A DNA stretch of 64,000 nucleotides from a virus. Each line of letters begins with the position of its first letter. Positions within the stretch are counted from its first letter, which is position 1. Under the pieces are notes generated by a model. It was not told where the DNA came from, ran no database searches, and saw only the letters and a list, made by a program, of their open reading frames with translations. The position numbers and the translations under genes were made by a program. Below are positions 16,672 through 24,367 of the stretch, piece by piece. The stretch lies in the IMG/VR virus record IMGVR_UViG_3300050821_006637, positions 1 through 64,000 of that record. One strand, written 5' to 3'.

Positions 16672-16938
16672 TTGAAACACAACGAGAATTGGTTCTGTAT
16701 TATATACGTTACTTTTGGAACCACTTATCCGTTGACTTATGAATACGGAACTGCCAAAGGTGAGCGACAGGATATTGAACTTGCCTTGGTTCACAAGTTT
16801 CAACATCCATCATATAGAGAACAAGAAGGTTTCAGATATTGTGTCGCTACTAGGGAATGGAATGTCGGTCGTCGATTTGTGGAATGGGAATTAGGGTTTT
16901 CAAAGAAACCAGTGAAAGAATTGATGCAAGTATCATGA
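16672..16938 (+). CDS. Hypothetical protein, TTG start or frameshifted
   Basis: This 88-residue frame has only a TTG start at 16672. The good ribosome site (AAGGAG at 16653-16658) instead matches ATG codons at 16662/16665 in another frame, which stop after about 25 codons. The reading frame may therefore use TTG, or a single-base shift may have broken a longer gene. The protein has a mixed alpha/beta pattern and no recognised motif. It overlaps the next gene by 4 bases. Confidence 0.35.
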   Translation: MKHNENWFCIIYVTFGTTYPLTYEYGTAKGERQDIELALVHKFQHPSYREQEGFRYCVATREWNVGRRFVEWELGFSKKPVKELMQVS

Positions 16939-17366
16939 ACGTTGACGAATACCTCAAAGCACGCACGGGTGAAGCTTCCAAATACTGGATGGACAGAGTC
17001 GGCTGTCTTATCGCCAGTCATACTGATGAAGAGACCAACGCCTCCCGTTGTGATGATTGGATGATGGATTTGTCTACTCTTCTGTGGAACAAAGTGAAAC
17101 CTCTTCCCTGTTACGACTGGTCTAAGCAGGATGAGAACATCGTCTGTGCCTCCCTCATGGGTCTTATCCTTACTCTTTGGTCTACACGAGTCATCCGTGC
17201 CAAGAGCTTTGACCCCAGACGTCCAGTGGAAGTAAGAAAAGGTATGATGAAACGATTGTGGGAATACCGAGATTTGAGCCATGAGGCAATGTGGGGTTCA
17301 AGCAAGGACAAAGAATTCTTTCCACTCCAAGAGTGGGAGTGTCCGTTCACTGGTGAAAAGATATGA
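16935..17366 (+). CDS. Hypothetical protein
   Basis: This 143-residue protein starts at the ATGA overlap with the previous stop. It is helical, rich in Trp and Cys, with no repeat or signal. The C-terminal ECPFTGEKI contains a lone Cys. Its stop overlaps the start of the secreted protease, suggesting co-expression. Function unknown. Confidence 0.45.
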   Translation: MNVDEYLKARTGEASKYWMDRVGCLIASHTDEETNASRCDDWMMDLSTLLWNKVKPLPCYDWSKQDENIVCASLMGLILTLWSTRVIRAKSFDPRRPVEVRKGMMKRLWEYRDLSHEAMWGSSKDKEFFPLQEWECPFTGEKI

Positions 17367-18082
17367 AAAAAATTCTCTTCGTCTCCGTTCTATTCCTCTT
17401 CCCTTCGTCTCTCTTTGCAGAGACGATAGAGGAATGGACGAAACCATCTTCCGTTCGTGTCCGTAAGATGTACGGACGAAGTGCCGACTGCGGTTCTGGC
17501 ACTGTCGTCTATACGGATAAGAAAAGTTATCTGGTTCTCACCTGCTTCCACGTAGCACGACCAGATAAGCAAGGGACTCTTCAAGTCCAAGCCACAGATG
17601 AACGATGGCTACCAGCAGATATCGCTTCCCAGTGGCAAGGACATGACCTGGCTCTTCTCTATGTGAAAGACCCAGAGCACAAAGTCCTTGCGTCCAAAGT
17701 GGCAGATGCAGAAGACTATGAGAATGGGCTTCAAGTCTGCAAGTGTGGTTATCCAGGTGCGGGACCGAGGGATGTAAGAACAGGGACGAGTAGAGGCGAT
17801 AAGAGTATGGGAGAGGACACTTCCTGGGTGACTGTCAATTATTCCCTTCTCTCACGGAGTGGAGACTCCGGTGGTGGATTATTTAGACAGAGAGACCACG
17901 CTTTGATAGGAGTGGTATGGGGTGGAAGGGAAGACCTCCACCTCGCCTGTGCTACTCATGTAATGAGTATTCAAATGATGATGAGCAGTGCGAGGGAGAA
18001 CGGCTGGATAGTCACTCAAGGGGTCAAGAAGAAGCAGATAGTAAAGAAGCAGAAGCCCCCTCAATCTGTCCTTTCGAAGTAA
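17363..18082 (+). CDS. Secreted trypsin-like serine protease
   Basis: This is a 239-residue protein. An N-terminal signal peptide (two Lys, hydrophobic core, SLFA-E site near residue 19) predicts export. The chymotrypsin-fold triad is visible: His63 in LTCFHVA, Asp95 in GHDLALL, and Ser169 in SRSGDSGGGL. Residues after about 215 are a basic Lys/Gln tail. It is close in size to HtrA/trypsin catalytic domains and has no PDZ domain. Phages rarely encode exported trypsin-like proteases. It may cut host envelope or surface proteins, or process secreted phage proteins. Confidence 0.8.
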   Translation: MKKILFVSVLFLFPSSLFAETIEEWTKPSSVRVRKMYGRSADCGSGTVVYTDKKSYLVLTCFHVARPDKQGTLQVQATDERWLPADIASQWQGHDLALLYVKDPEHKVLASKVADAEDYENGLQVCKCGYPGAGPRDVRTGTSRGDKSMGEDTSWVTVNYSLLSRSGDSGGGLFRQRDHALIGVVWGGREDLHLACATHVMSIQMMMSSARENGWIVTQGVKKKQIVKKQKPPQSVLSK

Positions 18083-18093
18083 AGAGGTGATTT

Positions 18094-18357
18094 ATGTGTG
18101 TAGTGAGTATGGTGTATGATTACTATCAGGATAAATGGAAACAGCCATTCGTACTTCCAACTTATCCTTCTTGGATAGTTCCTCTTTCTATTCCTCCTCA
18201 ACTCACACCAGAAGAGTTGCAGGATTTACGGAAGTTATTAGAACGGGCTAAGAAGTACGATGAAGAGAACAACCAGAAGGATTGTGAGTTAGAGGAGAAG
18301 AAAAAGAAGTTGAGAGAATTGGCAGCAGAGTTAGGTGCCAAGGTAGATTTTCTATGA
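18094..18357 (+). CDS. Small coiled-coil protein
   Basis: This 87-residue protein has an N-terminal aromatic segment (MCVVSMVYDYYQDKW) and a Pro-rich middle. The C-terminal half is a charged heptad-like helix with QLTPEELQDLRKLLERAKKYDEE. Similar short phage proteins are found near metabolic genes, but the function is unknown. An AGAGGTG precedes the ATG. Confidence 0.45.
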   Translation: MCVVSMVYDYYQDKWKQPFVLPTYPSWIVPLSIPPQLTPEELQDLRKLLERAKKYDEENNQKDCELEEKKKKLRELAAELGAKVDFL

Positions 18358-18632
18358 AGAAGATGAAATACTTTGCAAAGAAGGAGCCTTGGCTTCCAAA
18401 GGAAGGGCAGGTAGTTGCGGATGGAGGGATGTTTGAGGCTTGGTTTGCCCCAGGTACGGAGTGCTTTTTGATAGACGATTATCGCCCCCAATGGGATGCG
18501 GGTCTATTCCGTGGTCTCCGTATCTGTGAGAATCCAGAAGCAGAGTGCGGTCTGCCAGTAGGAACGCACAGAGAGAATGATGAAGAGATTTGTAGTTTTG
18601 ATGAGTTTGAGATAATAGAAATAGACGAGTGA
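18354..18632 (+). CDS. Hypothetical protein
   Basis: This 92-residue protein starts at a 4-base overlap with the previous gene. It is acidic, with Trp/Phe clusters and scattered Cys (ECFLIDD, ICENPEAECGLP). The spacing does not make a clear zinc site. The family is not recognised. Confidence 0.4.
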   Translation: MKKMKYFAKKEPWLPKEGQVVADGGMFEAWFAPGTECFLIDDYRPQWDAGLFRGLRICENPEAECGLPVGTHRENDEEICSFDEFEIIEIDE

Positions 18633-18850
18633 TGGACGAAGAAATCTGGTATATGGATTGCTACTCCTTCCACGCTGCCTGTGGTGACCTTTTCCCTGTC
18701 CACTCTTACCACGGAAATGATTTGGAGTATTTGATGAAGAAGGGGAAGGAGTTGCTAGAGAGGGACTCAAGTGGCGTAGATAAGGTTTCCTTTGCTAGGA
18801 CGAGTGATGGTTGCAATCCAATAGAGATAGAGCAGGAGATAGAACCTTGA
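18632..18850 (+). CDS. Hypothetical protein
   Basis: This 73-residue acidic protein starts at the ATG overlapping the previous stop. It has Cys/His-containing N-terminal residues (CYSFHAACGDLFPVHSYHG) and a helical segment with LEYLMKKGKELLERD. The ligands could bind a metal, but the pattern is not diagnostic. It directly precedes a glycosyltransferase. Confidence 0.4.
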   Translation: MDEEIWYMDCYSFHAACGDLFPVHSYHGNDLEYLMKKGKELLERDSSGVDKVSFARTSDGCNPIEIEQEIEP

Positions 18851-18852
18851 AG

Positions 18853-19959
18853 ATGCGAATAGCAGTTATCTCCTCATCCGTCTTTCCTGTTGGTGGGCAT
18901 CAAGGACTTCCGGGATATGGAGGATTGGAATCGATTGCCTGGTGGTGTGCTCGGGGTCTCGCTGCGAAGGGACACGACGTCACCCTCATCGCTCCACAAG
19001 GTTCGACGTGTCCTGGTGTGGAAGTTTTTGAATGTCTTCCTCCTGGTGGCTTTGCAGAGCAGCATCATTATGGAGGATGTGTCTATAATGATGCCAACGG
19101 ACAGCCTATTCAGTGGGCTGGGTACTGGCAGAAACTTTTAGAACTACAGGAGAAGGGTGACTTCGTAATTCTCGACCATAGTTGGAATAAGATGAGTGCC
19201 CTCTTAAAGATGGAGGGACGTCTTTCCAAGACGCCTATCCTTGGCGTCTGTCATGCTCCTGTGTCAACAATGTACTCTTCTCTCCCCCCAGAAGGCATAG
19301 TCTCTTTCGTGTGCATCTCAGATGACCAGAAGGCACACTTTGAGGCACTCCACTCTCCGAGGACTGCTCGTCGTGTCTATAACGGAATAGACTTGGATTT
19401 CTATCGTCCTATAGAGACACCCGGGAGTGATAGATACTTATTTCTGGCGAGATTTAGTTCAATAAAAGGACCGGACATCTGTCTTAAGGTGTGTAATGAA
19501 GCAGATGTTGGATTGGATTTAATAGGGGATTCAACGATTACCCAAGAGCCTCAGTATTACAATTATTGTTGCTCTTTGGCAGATGGTGTAAAGAGGAGAG
19601 TAGTGGGAAGCGTGCCTAGAGGTGAGGCTGTCTGGTGGTACTCCCAAGCTAGGGGGTTCCTCCACCCAATAGGAAATAGATTCCGAGAACCATTTGGTCT
19701 AGCACCAGTAGAAGCCCAAGCGTGTGGTTGCCCAGTCTTGTCTTTTAATTTTGGAGCACTACGGGAGACTGTCAAGCACGGAGAAACAGGCTTCTTAGTT
19801 AAGACGGAAAAGGAGATGTTAGAGGTGATTAAAAGCAGTGCTTTGGATAGTTTGAGCAGACAAAGATGCCGAGAATGGGCATCCCAGTTTTCCATTCAAA
19901 ATATGATTCTCGGATATGAGAATCTGTGCCAAAGAGCCTTAGATGGGGAGGTTTGGTAA
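18853..19959 (+). CDS. Glycosyltransferase, GT-B (GT4-like)
   Basis: This 368-residue protein starts MRIAVISSSVFPVGGHQG, the usual N-terminal Rossmann strand and Gly-rich loop. The second domain has FLARFSSIKGPD, and a C-terminal motif near FREPFGLAPVEAQACGCPVLSFNFG holds the conserved E-x7-E pattern of GT4 donor-site enzymes (about residues 280-300). It probably transfers a hexose from a nucleotide sugar in the cytoplasm. The start at ATG 18853 is preferred over an upstream in-frame start. It overlaps the next gene by TAATG. Confidence 0.8.
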   Translation: MRIAVISSSVFPVGGHQGLPGYGGLESIAWWCARGLAAKGHDVTLIAPQGSTCPGVEVFECLPPGGFAEQHHYGGCVYNDANGQPIQWAGYWQKLLELQEKGDFVILDHSWNKMSALLKMEGRLSKTPILGVCHAPVSTMYSSLPPEGIVSFVCISDDQKAHFEALHSPRTARRVYNGIDLDFYRPIETPGSDRYLFLARFSSIKGPDICLKVCNEADVGLDLIGDSTITQEPQYYNYCCSLADGVKRRVVGSVPRGEAVWWYSQARGFLHPIGNRFREPFGLAPVEAQACGCPVLSFNFGALRETVKHGETGFLVKTEKEMLEVIKSSALDSLSRQRCREWASQFSIQNMILGYENLCQRALDGEVW

Positions 19960-20153
19960 TGACGGAATCTCAACTTGAATACACTACGATGTCCGACACT
20001 CCTTTCACAGAGGAGAAAAAGATACTAAGGATTAGAAATTGTGAAAAGAAGCAATATTTGGAAATAGAGGAACAGGATGTAGAGAATCTTGTTTATAGTC
20101 TCAGGGAAGTATTCCCTGGCAAGTGGTGGGGGACGTGGGATGAAAACTATTGA
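19959..20153 (+). CDS. Small hypothetical protein
   Basis: This 64-residue acidic protein starts at a TAATG overlap with the glycosyltransferase. A beta-strand pair (KKILRIRNCEKKQYLEIEE) is followed by a short helix. The family is not recognised. It overlaps the next gene by 14 bases. Confidence 0.4.
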   Translation: MTESQLEYTTMSDTPFTEEKKILRIRNCEKKQYLEIEEQDVENLVYSLREVFPGKWWGTWDENY

Positions 20154-20373
20154 TGAAATTGCCGATAAGTTAGAAGTCGTCGTCATAGAGTTGGAACGGC
20201 GGTACACCGAAGCTAGAGGAATAGAAGTGACTGAACTCCCACCAGAGAAACTTTCTCCCTATTGCTTCTGTGCTGGAATGCTCTTCGCCTTTGGTTGGTT
20301 GATGGAGGATGAGAAAGTTGACCCTCTTATCCAGGCTATCGGACTTACGGATTTGATGGAGAAGTTCAAATAA
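20140..20373 (+). CDS. Hypothetical protein
   Basis: This 77-residue protein starts at the ATG at 20140, after a purine-rich GGGGGACGTGGG. The N-terminal helix (MKTIDEIADKLEVVVIELERRY) and an EALLQ-type C-terminal helix suggest a small helical bundle. A Cys pair (YCFCAGM) is present. The stop overlaps the next ATG. Confidence 0.4.
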   Translation: MKTIDEIADKLEVVVIELERRYTEARGIEVTELPPEKLSPYCFCAGMLFAFGWLMEDEKVDPLIQAIGLTDLMEKFK

Positions 20374-20552
20374 TGAAGAAGGTGCGATTGAATAGAATGG
20401 AAATGGAAGCTGTTAAGACGGCACTTCGTTTCTATAGTGAACATCTGCGAAAGCCGATAGAACCCTGTTCTGGGACTGCTATCCAATTAAGGACTTATGT
20501 GGTAGACCCCCTCCTCCGAAAACTTGAGGATTTGTTTAAAGATGACAGATGA
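20373..20552 (+). CDS. Small helical protein (59 residues)
   Basis: This short gene begins at a TAATG overlap and starts MKKVRLNRMEMEAVKTALRF. It is mostly helical with a single Cys. The tight coupling on both sides supports it as real. The family is not recognised. Confidence 0.5.
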   Translation: MKKVRLNRMEMEAVKTALRFYSEHLRKPIEPCSGTAIQLRTYVVDPLLRKLEDLFKDDR

Positions 20553-20958
20553 CGATTTAGTAGACCTTGTCTTCGTCACTACGAACCAAAACTTCCTTCC
20601 TGTCATCCTCCACAGAAAGATGGCGAGTGAGATTATTATGAACTGGTTTGAGGAGAGGGAACGAGTAAGGAGTAAAAGATTCCTTCCTCTCCTCTGGTTC
20701 CGTGCTTTCTGTTCTTGGCTAAGACCTTCTACGGCGATTTATAGTGAACACAATAGAGAGACGAATGAATCTTTCGTCTTCTGGGCAGTTGATACTAAAG
20801 AGGTCATCGGTATGTATGTGAGGGAGAGGGAACCCTCTCCTCATCAACTTTTAGCAGAAAGTCAAAAACGGATTGCCGATGCGATTGAGAATCAAGGAAA
20901 GAAGTTAGATGAAGGTGACGAGTGGAAGAATGGAGGAGGAGAAGAGGATGACAGTTAA
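20542..20958 (+). CDS. Hypothetical protein
   Basis: This 138-residue protein starts at ATG 20542; an in-frame TTG earlier is less likely. It is mixed alpha/beta with a short hydrophobic stretch (RFLPLLWFRAFCSWL) that is not clearly a membrane segment. The C-terminal third is charged, with Gln/Lys/Glu and a Gly-rich end. No motif is recognised. It overlaps both neighbours. Confidence 0.45.
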   Translation: MTDDDLVDLVFVTTNQNFLPVILHRKMASEIIMNWFEERERVRSKRFLPLLWFRAFCSWLRPSTAIYSEHNRETNESFVFWAVDTKEVIGMYVREREPSPHQLLAESQKRIADAIENQGKKLDEGDEWKNGGGEEDDS

Positions 20959-21160
20959 AGACTTAATCGTGCAGTTGCAGTATCTAGACCCAGATGCTCT
21001 GGTCGTCATTCGGGAATCCGTTGGTGGGGAGTGGTGGTATTGGAATGCAGCAAGAGCCACTATAGGAATGGATGTCCGTGTCCGTTCTGTGAATAGACCC
21101 GACAATGCACAGGGTCCGTTTCGTGTTGTTTATCTAACTTTGGACAAGAAGGAGAATTGA
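20948..21160 (+). CDS. Small phage protein ('DPDA' type)
   Basis: This 70-residue protein starts MTVKDLIVQLQYLDPDALVVIR. The helix-DPDA-strand opening is a pattern common to small phage and prophage proteins of unknown function. The ATG is preceded by GAGGAGGAGAAGAG, a strong ribosome site. The architecture resembles the gene at 13945. Function unknown. Confidence 0.55.
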   Translation: MTVKDLIVQLQYLDPDALVVIRESVGGEWWYWNAARATIGMDVRVRSVNRPDNAQGPFRVVYLTLDKKEN

Positions 21161-21162
21161 AG

Positions 21163-21465
21163 ATGGCTAGAACGAATCTTAAGTACACGAAAAGATACAC
21201 GATGAGGAATGACCTCGTTCTTCTGCGAAGGACGATAGAAAAGGTCGGCGGTCTGGTTATGCCAGATTTGGCGAGTGAAGGAAAAATCTATACCGTCATC
21301 GGTATGGGTCCAAAAGTCGAGAATCTAGAAATTGGAGACGTCATCCTCCTTTTCGCAGAAAAGGGTGACCCATTCTTCAATATCCCAGAAGAAGAGGATT
21401 TGCTATCCGTCCGAGAAAAGAACATCGGTTGCGTGGTAACGAAGCACCTGGCAGAAGAGGAATAG
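21163..21465 (+). CDS. GroES-like co-chaperonin
   Basis: This 100-residue protein fits the chaperonin-10 fold: NDLVLLRRTIEK, then GGLVMPD (the mobile-loop region), then SEGKIYTVIGMGPKVENLEIGDVILLF, and an EEDLLSVREKNIGCVV end. These follow the order of GroES strands, including the dome-base GDxVL motif. Phage T4 gp31 is the known precedent, replacing host GroES for capsid folding. The giant capsid-related proteins here could be clients. GGAGA lies 7 bases before the ATG. Confidence 0.7.
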   Translation: MARTNLKYTKRYTMRNDLVLLRRTIEKVGGLVMPDLASEGKIYTVIGMGPKVENLEIGDVILLFAEKGDPFFNIPEEEDLLSVREKNIGCVVTKHLAEEE

Positions 21466-21470
21466 AAGTA

Positions 21471-21683
21471 ATGGCTGCGGACACTGGATTTATTTACTTT
21501 TATACAGATAGTAGGAGTGGTTCTAACTCTTTTCAAGAGATTTGGAAGACGGATGAGGAAGCCAAGGTATGGGCGAAAGGATTGCGGGAGACCTGTTCCC
21601 CTGCACCAGAAAGTTATTTATTGACTACGCCAGCAGAGGACTTCCAAATCAGAGTAGTAGATGGGGTTAGAAAGGCTTCCTAA
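21471..21683 (+). CDS. Small hypothetical protein
   Basis: This 70-residue protein starts at ATG 21471, after GAGGAAT. It has an aromatic strand (GFIYFYTDSRSG) and helix (QEIWKTDEEAKVWAKGL), then a strand pair. It resembles small phage accessory proteins, but no family is named. It precedes the broken lipoprotein gene. Confidence 0.4.
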   Translation: MAADTGFIYFYTDSRSGSNSFQEIWKTDEEAKVWAKGLRETCSPAPESYLLTTPAEDFQIRVVDGVRKAS

Positions 21684-21725
21684 ATGTCTTCCTTGCATGT
21701 TGAGAGTGGAATTGGAGAAGTGGGT

Positions 21726-21978
21726 ATGAGAATTTTATTCTCTTCTGTTCTCTTCTGTTCTCTTCGTTTGTCTGGGGTGTGCTTCCAATGTTAAGAAAGA
21801 CATCCCTGTGGTTGAGGTTGATATAATGAACAAGGAAGCGGAGAAATCACAGCAAAGAGGTTTGATGAAACGAGTCAAGGATTTAGAGGAAGAAGACTCA
21901 GATAAGAATGTATTGATACAGCAATTGCAGCAGGCTGTTGGTGATTTGCAGGTTCGGGTTGGAAATTTGGAGAAGTAG
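21726..21978 (+). pseudogene. Frameshifted lipoprotein with coiled coil
   Basis: The ATG at 21726 opens MRILFSSVLF, then stops after about 22 codons. The frame one base on encodes VCLGCASNVKKD and a charged coiled coil to the TAG at 21976-21978. Joining the two frames gives a signal peptide with a lipobox-like LGC-A and a ~65-residue mature part. The break lies in a 10-base tandem repeat (21739-21765). Removing one unit restores a continuous frame, so the gene may be switched by slippage. A spanin-like or surface lipoprotein is possible. The -3 residue is Cys, not the usual Leu. Confidence 0.65.
21739..21765 (+). repeat. 10-base tandem repeat, 2.7 units (TCTCTTCTGT)
   Basis: TCTCTTCTGT occurs twice in tandem, followed by TCTCTTC. 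The unit length is not a multiple of three, so each gain or loss shifts the reading frame of the signal-peptide segment. At this copy number the lipoprotein is out of frame; one unit fewer or two more would put it in frame. Confidence 0.85.
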
Positions 21979-23091
21979 ATGAGCCTCCTCTTTCTTACCG
22001 CAGATGAACTCGGTTCCTGGACAGGAGGTTCGACAGTCGCTAGCCAGGAATGCTTGGCGCTTAAGGAGTTCGCTGACCAGTCTGTCCGCCAGAGGAGAGA
22101 CGCCACGCTATCCTCTGTCAAAGTGTTGAGCAGAAGGGAATTGGGTTCCACTTTAGAGGAGCCATGGAAGTGGGATGAGGTAGCATTGAAGAGGTTAGAT
22201 GAGACGGCTACCATCCCACGTCTCTGTCACGTCTATTCTGGCACGTTTTCTAAAACCATCAAATGGTTGAAGGAACAGGGGACGAAGGTCACTTGGACGA
22301 TTGCTGCCCATGACGTCGCCATCTCCAAGCGAGAACACGAAAAGTTAGGATTGCCGTTTCCTTATCTCCATCTCACAGAAAAGGCTTTGTGGAAAAGATA
22401 TATCTCGGGCTACGCGATGGCAGATGTGATTATCTGCCCTGGTTTGGAACCAGCAGGGGTCGTAAGGAGATATGGGGAGGAATTCTTACAGAAAAGAATA
22501 GAAATCATCCCTCACGGATGTCATCTACCAGAGGAGATAAAGCCTCTCCCAAAGACTTTTGTTGTAGGGTACTGCGGTGCCATTTGCGGCGGCGACAAGG
22601 GGGTTAGATACTTACTTGAGGCGTGGAAGCGGCTTAACTACACCGACGGCTCTCTGTTAGTCATAGCGGGCAAAGATAGCGTTTCTCCGTGGACTCGTCA
22701 TCTGTTGAATACCTATGGAGGGGGTTCGGTTCACTTGGCAGGATGGCAGAAAGACATGAGTGATTTTTATAATTCTATTTCTTTATTCGTCTGTCCCGCA
22801 GCGACGGAAGGCTTTAATTTAGAAGTAGTTGAGAGTCTTGCTCATGGTCGTTCTGTTCTCTGTTCGAAGAATGCTGGAGCAGCGGATTTGACGCCAGAAG
22901 GTTGGCGGGTTCCTGCGTGTGATGTGGATGCTTTGGTGGATAGGATAAGGATGGCTAGAAACGCAGTAGAAAGTTCTTATAGTTTTGATTGGCAGGGAAG
23001 TTGGAAAGAAAGAGCAGTAGATTACACTTGGGAGAAAGTCCGCGGAATGTACAAATCCCTTTGGACGGAGGTCTTATATGGAAAAGAGTAA
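21979..23091 (+). CDS. Glycosyltransferase, GT-B (GT4-like)
   Basis: This is a 370-residue protein. The N-terminal domain is divergent (LLFLTADELGSWTGGST). The C-terminal domain has FVVGYCGAICGGDKGVRYLLEAW and an acidic E-x7-E motif around AATEGFNLEVVESLAHGRSVLCS (about residues 270-290), as in GT4 enzymes. It begins one base after the lipoprotein stop. It is the third glycosyltransferase of the region. With the dehydrogenase and radical SAM genes it suggests assembly of a modified sugar or glycan. Confidence 0.75.
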   Translation: MSLLFLTADELGSWTGGSTVASQECLALKEFADQSVRQRRDATLSSVKVLSRRELGSTLEEPWKWDEVALKRLDETATIPRLCHVYSGTFSKTIKWLKEQGTKVTWTIAAHDVAISKREHEKLGLPFPYLHLTEKALWKRYISGYAMADVIICPGLEPAGVVRRYGEEFLQKRIEIIPHGCHLPEEIKPLPKTFVVGYCGAICGGDKGVRYLLEAWKRLNYTDGSLLVIAGKDSVSPWTRHLLNTYGGGSVHLAGWQKDMSDFYNSISLFVCPAATEGFNLEVVESLAHGRSVLCSKNAGAADLTPEGWRVPACDVDALVDRIRMARNAVESSYSFDWQGSWKERAVDYTWEKVRGMYKSLWTEVLYGKE

Positions 23092-23614
23092 GATGAAACC
23101 TGGACTTTACTGGATTAAAGACGGCAAAGAATGGGACGTCTGTCGCATCTGTGTAGGTGCCAGAGGAGTATATGTCCAGTGGATTGGGGATGAGGTAGAA
23201 AGCACGCTGGAGAATGTTTTGCGAAAGGGTATGGAGTTCGGTCCACCTCTCCATCCTTTTGACAAGGAGCCATATCCACCAATGATGATTAATCCTTCTG
23301 TAGAGTTGAATATGAAGGAAGTGACGGGGAGAGACCCACTGCCAGAAAGTGAGATTGATAGAATCAGGAAAGAATTTGAGGATGCTTTCACAGGTCCAGA
23401 AGCCAGAGGCCGCCTCTATGTCGCTGCTCCAGGGTCCAAGGTTCATTATAGTTCCCCACCCAAAGAATCTTTTATGGAAGAGGTGGAGGAGAAGGGAAAA
23501 TTAATAGCAGATTGGTCTCCCGACTCGATGCTCTACGAATATGAAGGAAAGAAGTACGAAATCTACTATGCTCGTAAGGCGGTAGATTACTTAGAACACA
23601 AAGGAGGAGAATGA
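23078..23614 (+). CDS. Hypothetical protein
   Basis: This 178-residue protein starts inside the end of the glycosyltransferase; GGAGG precedes this ATG. The N-terminal ~60 residues are beta-prone with Trp/Cys (GLYWIKDGKEWDVCRICVG). The middle contains a Pro-rich stretch and a helical acidic block. The end is KYEIYYARKAVDYLEHKGGE. No family is recognised; an enzyme or binding protein is possible. Confidence 0.45.
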   Translation: MEKSKMKPGLYWIKDGKEWDVCRICVGARGVYVQWIGDEVESTLENVLRKGMEFGPPLHPFDKEPYPPMMINPSVELNMKEVTGRDPLPESEIDRIRKEFEDAFTGPEARGRLYVAAPGSKVHYSSPPKESFMEEVEEKGKLIADWSPDSMLYEYEGKKYEIYYARKAVDYLEHKGGE

Positions 23615-23817
23615 TGTTGACAACGTCCTGTCGTAAGAATCCGAAGACGGGCAGAATTGAGATGACGATTCTTTTGGACTTGCCAGAGGATGCTGTAGAT
23701 TGGGATAGAGGCAAGATTATGGGTTTCTGGGTTAAGGAAGGACAGACCACAGGGGTCTTGCAGATTTGCGAACATCTCTCCTCCCTTCGTACTCTTCATG
23801 GAAAGGAGAAGAAGTGA
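23611..23817 (+). CDS. Small hypothetical protein
   Basis: This 68-residue protein starts at a 4-base overlap with its neighbour. It has strand-rich, charged sequence with a helical end (TTGVLQICEHLSSLRTLHGK). No motif is recognised. Its stop overlaps a GTG start. Confidence 0.4.
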   Translation: MMLTTSCRKNPKTGRIEMTILLDLPEDAVDWDRGKIMGFWVKEGQTTGVLQICEHLSSLRTLHGKEKK

Positions 23818-23990
23818 ACTGGGAAGATAGTCAAGTGGAATGTGCCTGGTGTGGCTGTGAGCACATCTCTCAGGAAGTACAGATAGAGGAGAAACCCACT
23901 GCTCTCTGTTACGATTGTGCGGAGCGACACAGGAAAGAGCAGAAGGGACTGGCGGAGATTAGTTTCACATATAAGCGAAGGTGTTTTTAG
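23814..23990 (+). CDS. Small Cys-rich zinc-binding protein
   Basis: This 58-residue protein reads from a GTG overlapping the previous stop (GTGA), 5 bases after AAGGAG. CAWCGCEH and a later CYDCAERH give paired Cys/His ligands for one zinc. The rest is basic and helical. It is likely a small nucleic-acid or protein adaptor. It belongs to the group of Cys-rich small proteins in this region. Confidence 0.5.
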   Translation: MNWEDSQVECAWCGCEHISQEVQIEEKPTALCYDCAERHRKEQKGLAEISFTYKRRCF

Positions 23991-23991
23991 A

Positions 23992-24348
23992 ATGGCGACT
24001 GAGAAGGTAATAGAAGCCATACCGAAGTCCCTCGTCGCTGGTCCTTATACCTATCAAATAAGTTTTGATGGAGAGGCTTCCTATGATTATTCTTACTATG
24101 GTGTCTGTCTCTATATGAGCAAAAGGCTCAAATTAGACCCAAGACAAGCGGATACAGAACTTCCACAGACTCTGTTGCACGAGGCTCTTCACGCATTGGG
24201 TCATGCTTATCAAATAGAAGAGTGGGATAGGCATAAGACGAATGACCAAGGGAAAGTAACAGATAAGATAGATTTGATGGCATCGGCTCTTCTTACGTTT
24301 ATCCGTCAAAATCCAAAAGTCATTCAATGGCTACAAGAACAACGTTGA
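23992..24348 (+). CDS. HExxH-containing metallohydrolase-like protein
   Basis: This 118-residue protein has the extended zinc motif HEALHALGH (about residue 65), which fits the HExxH pattern of gluzincin/ImmA-type phage metallopeptidases. The flanks are a beta-strand N-terminus (PYTYQISFDGEASYDYSYYG) and a C-terminal helical region with a possible third ligand. Upstream ATGs in frame lack ribosome sites. It may be a host-directed or regulatory protease. Catalysis is not certain because the third ligand is not clear. Confidence 0.6.
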   Translation: MATEKVIEAIPKSLVAGPYTYQISFDGEASYDYSYYGVCLYMSKRLKLDPRQADTELPQTLLHEALHALGHAYQIEEWDRHKTNDQGKVTDKIDLMASALLTFIRQNPKVIQWLQEQR

Positions 24349-24367
24349 AAAGAGCAAAAATAGAGAA

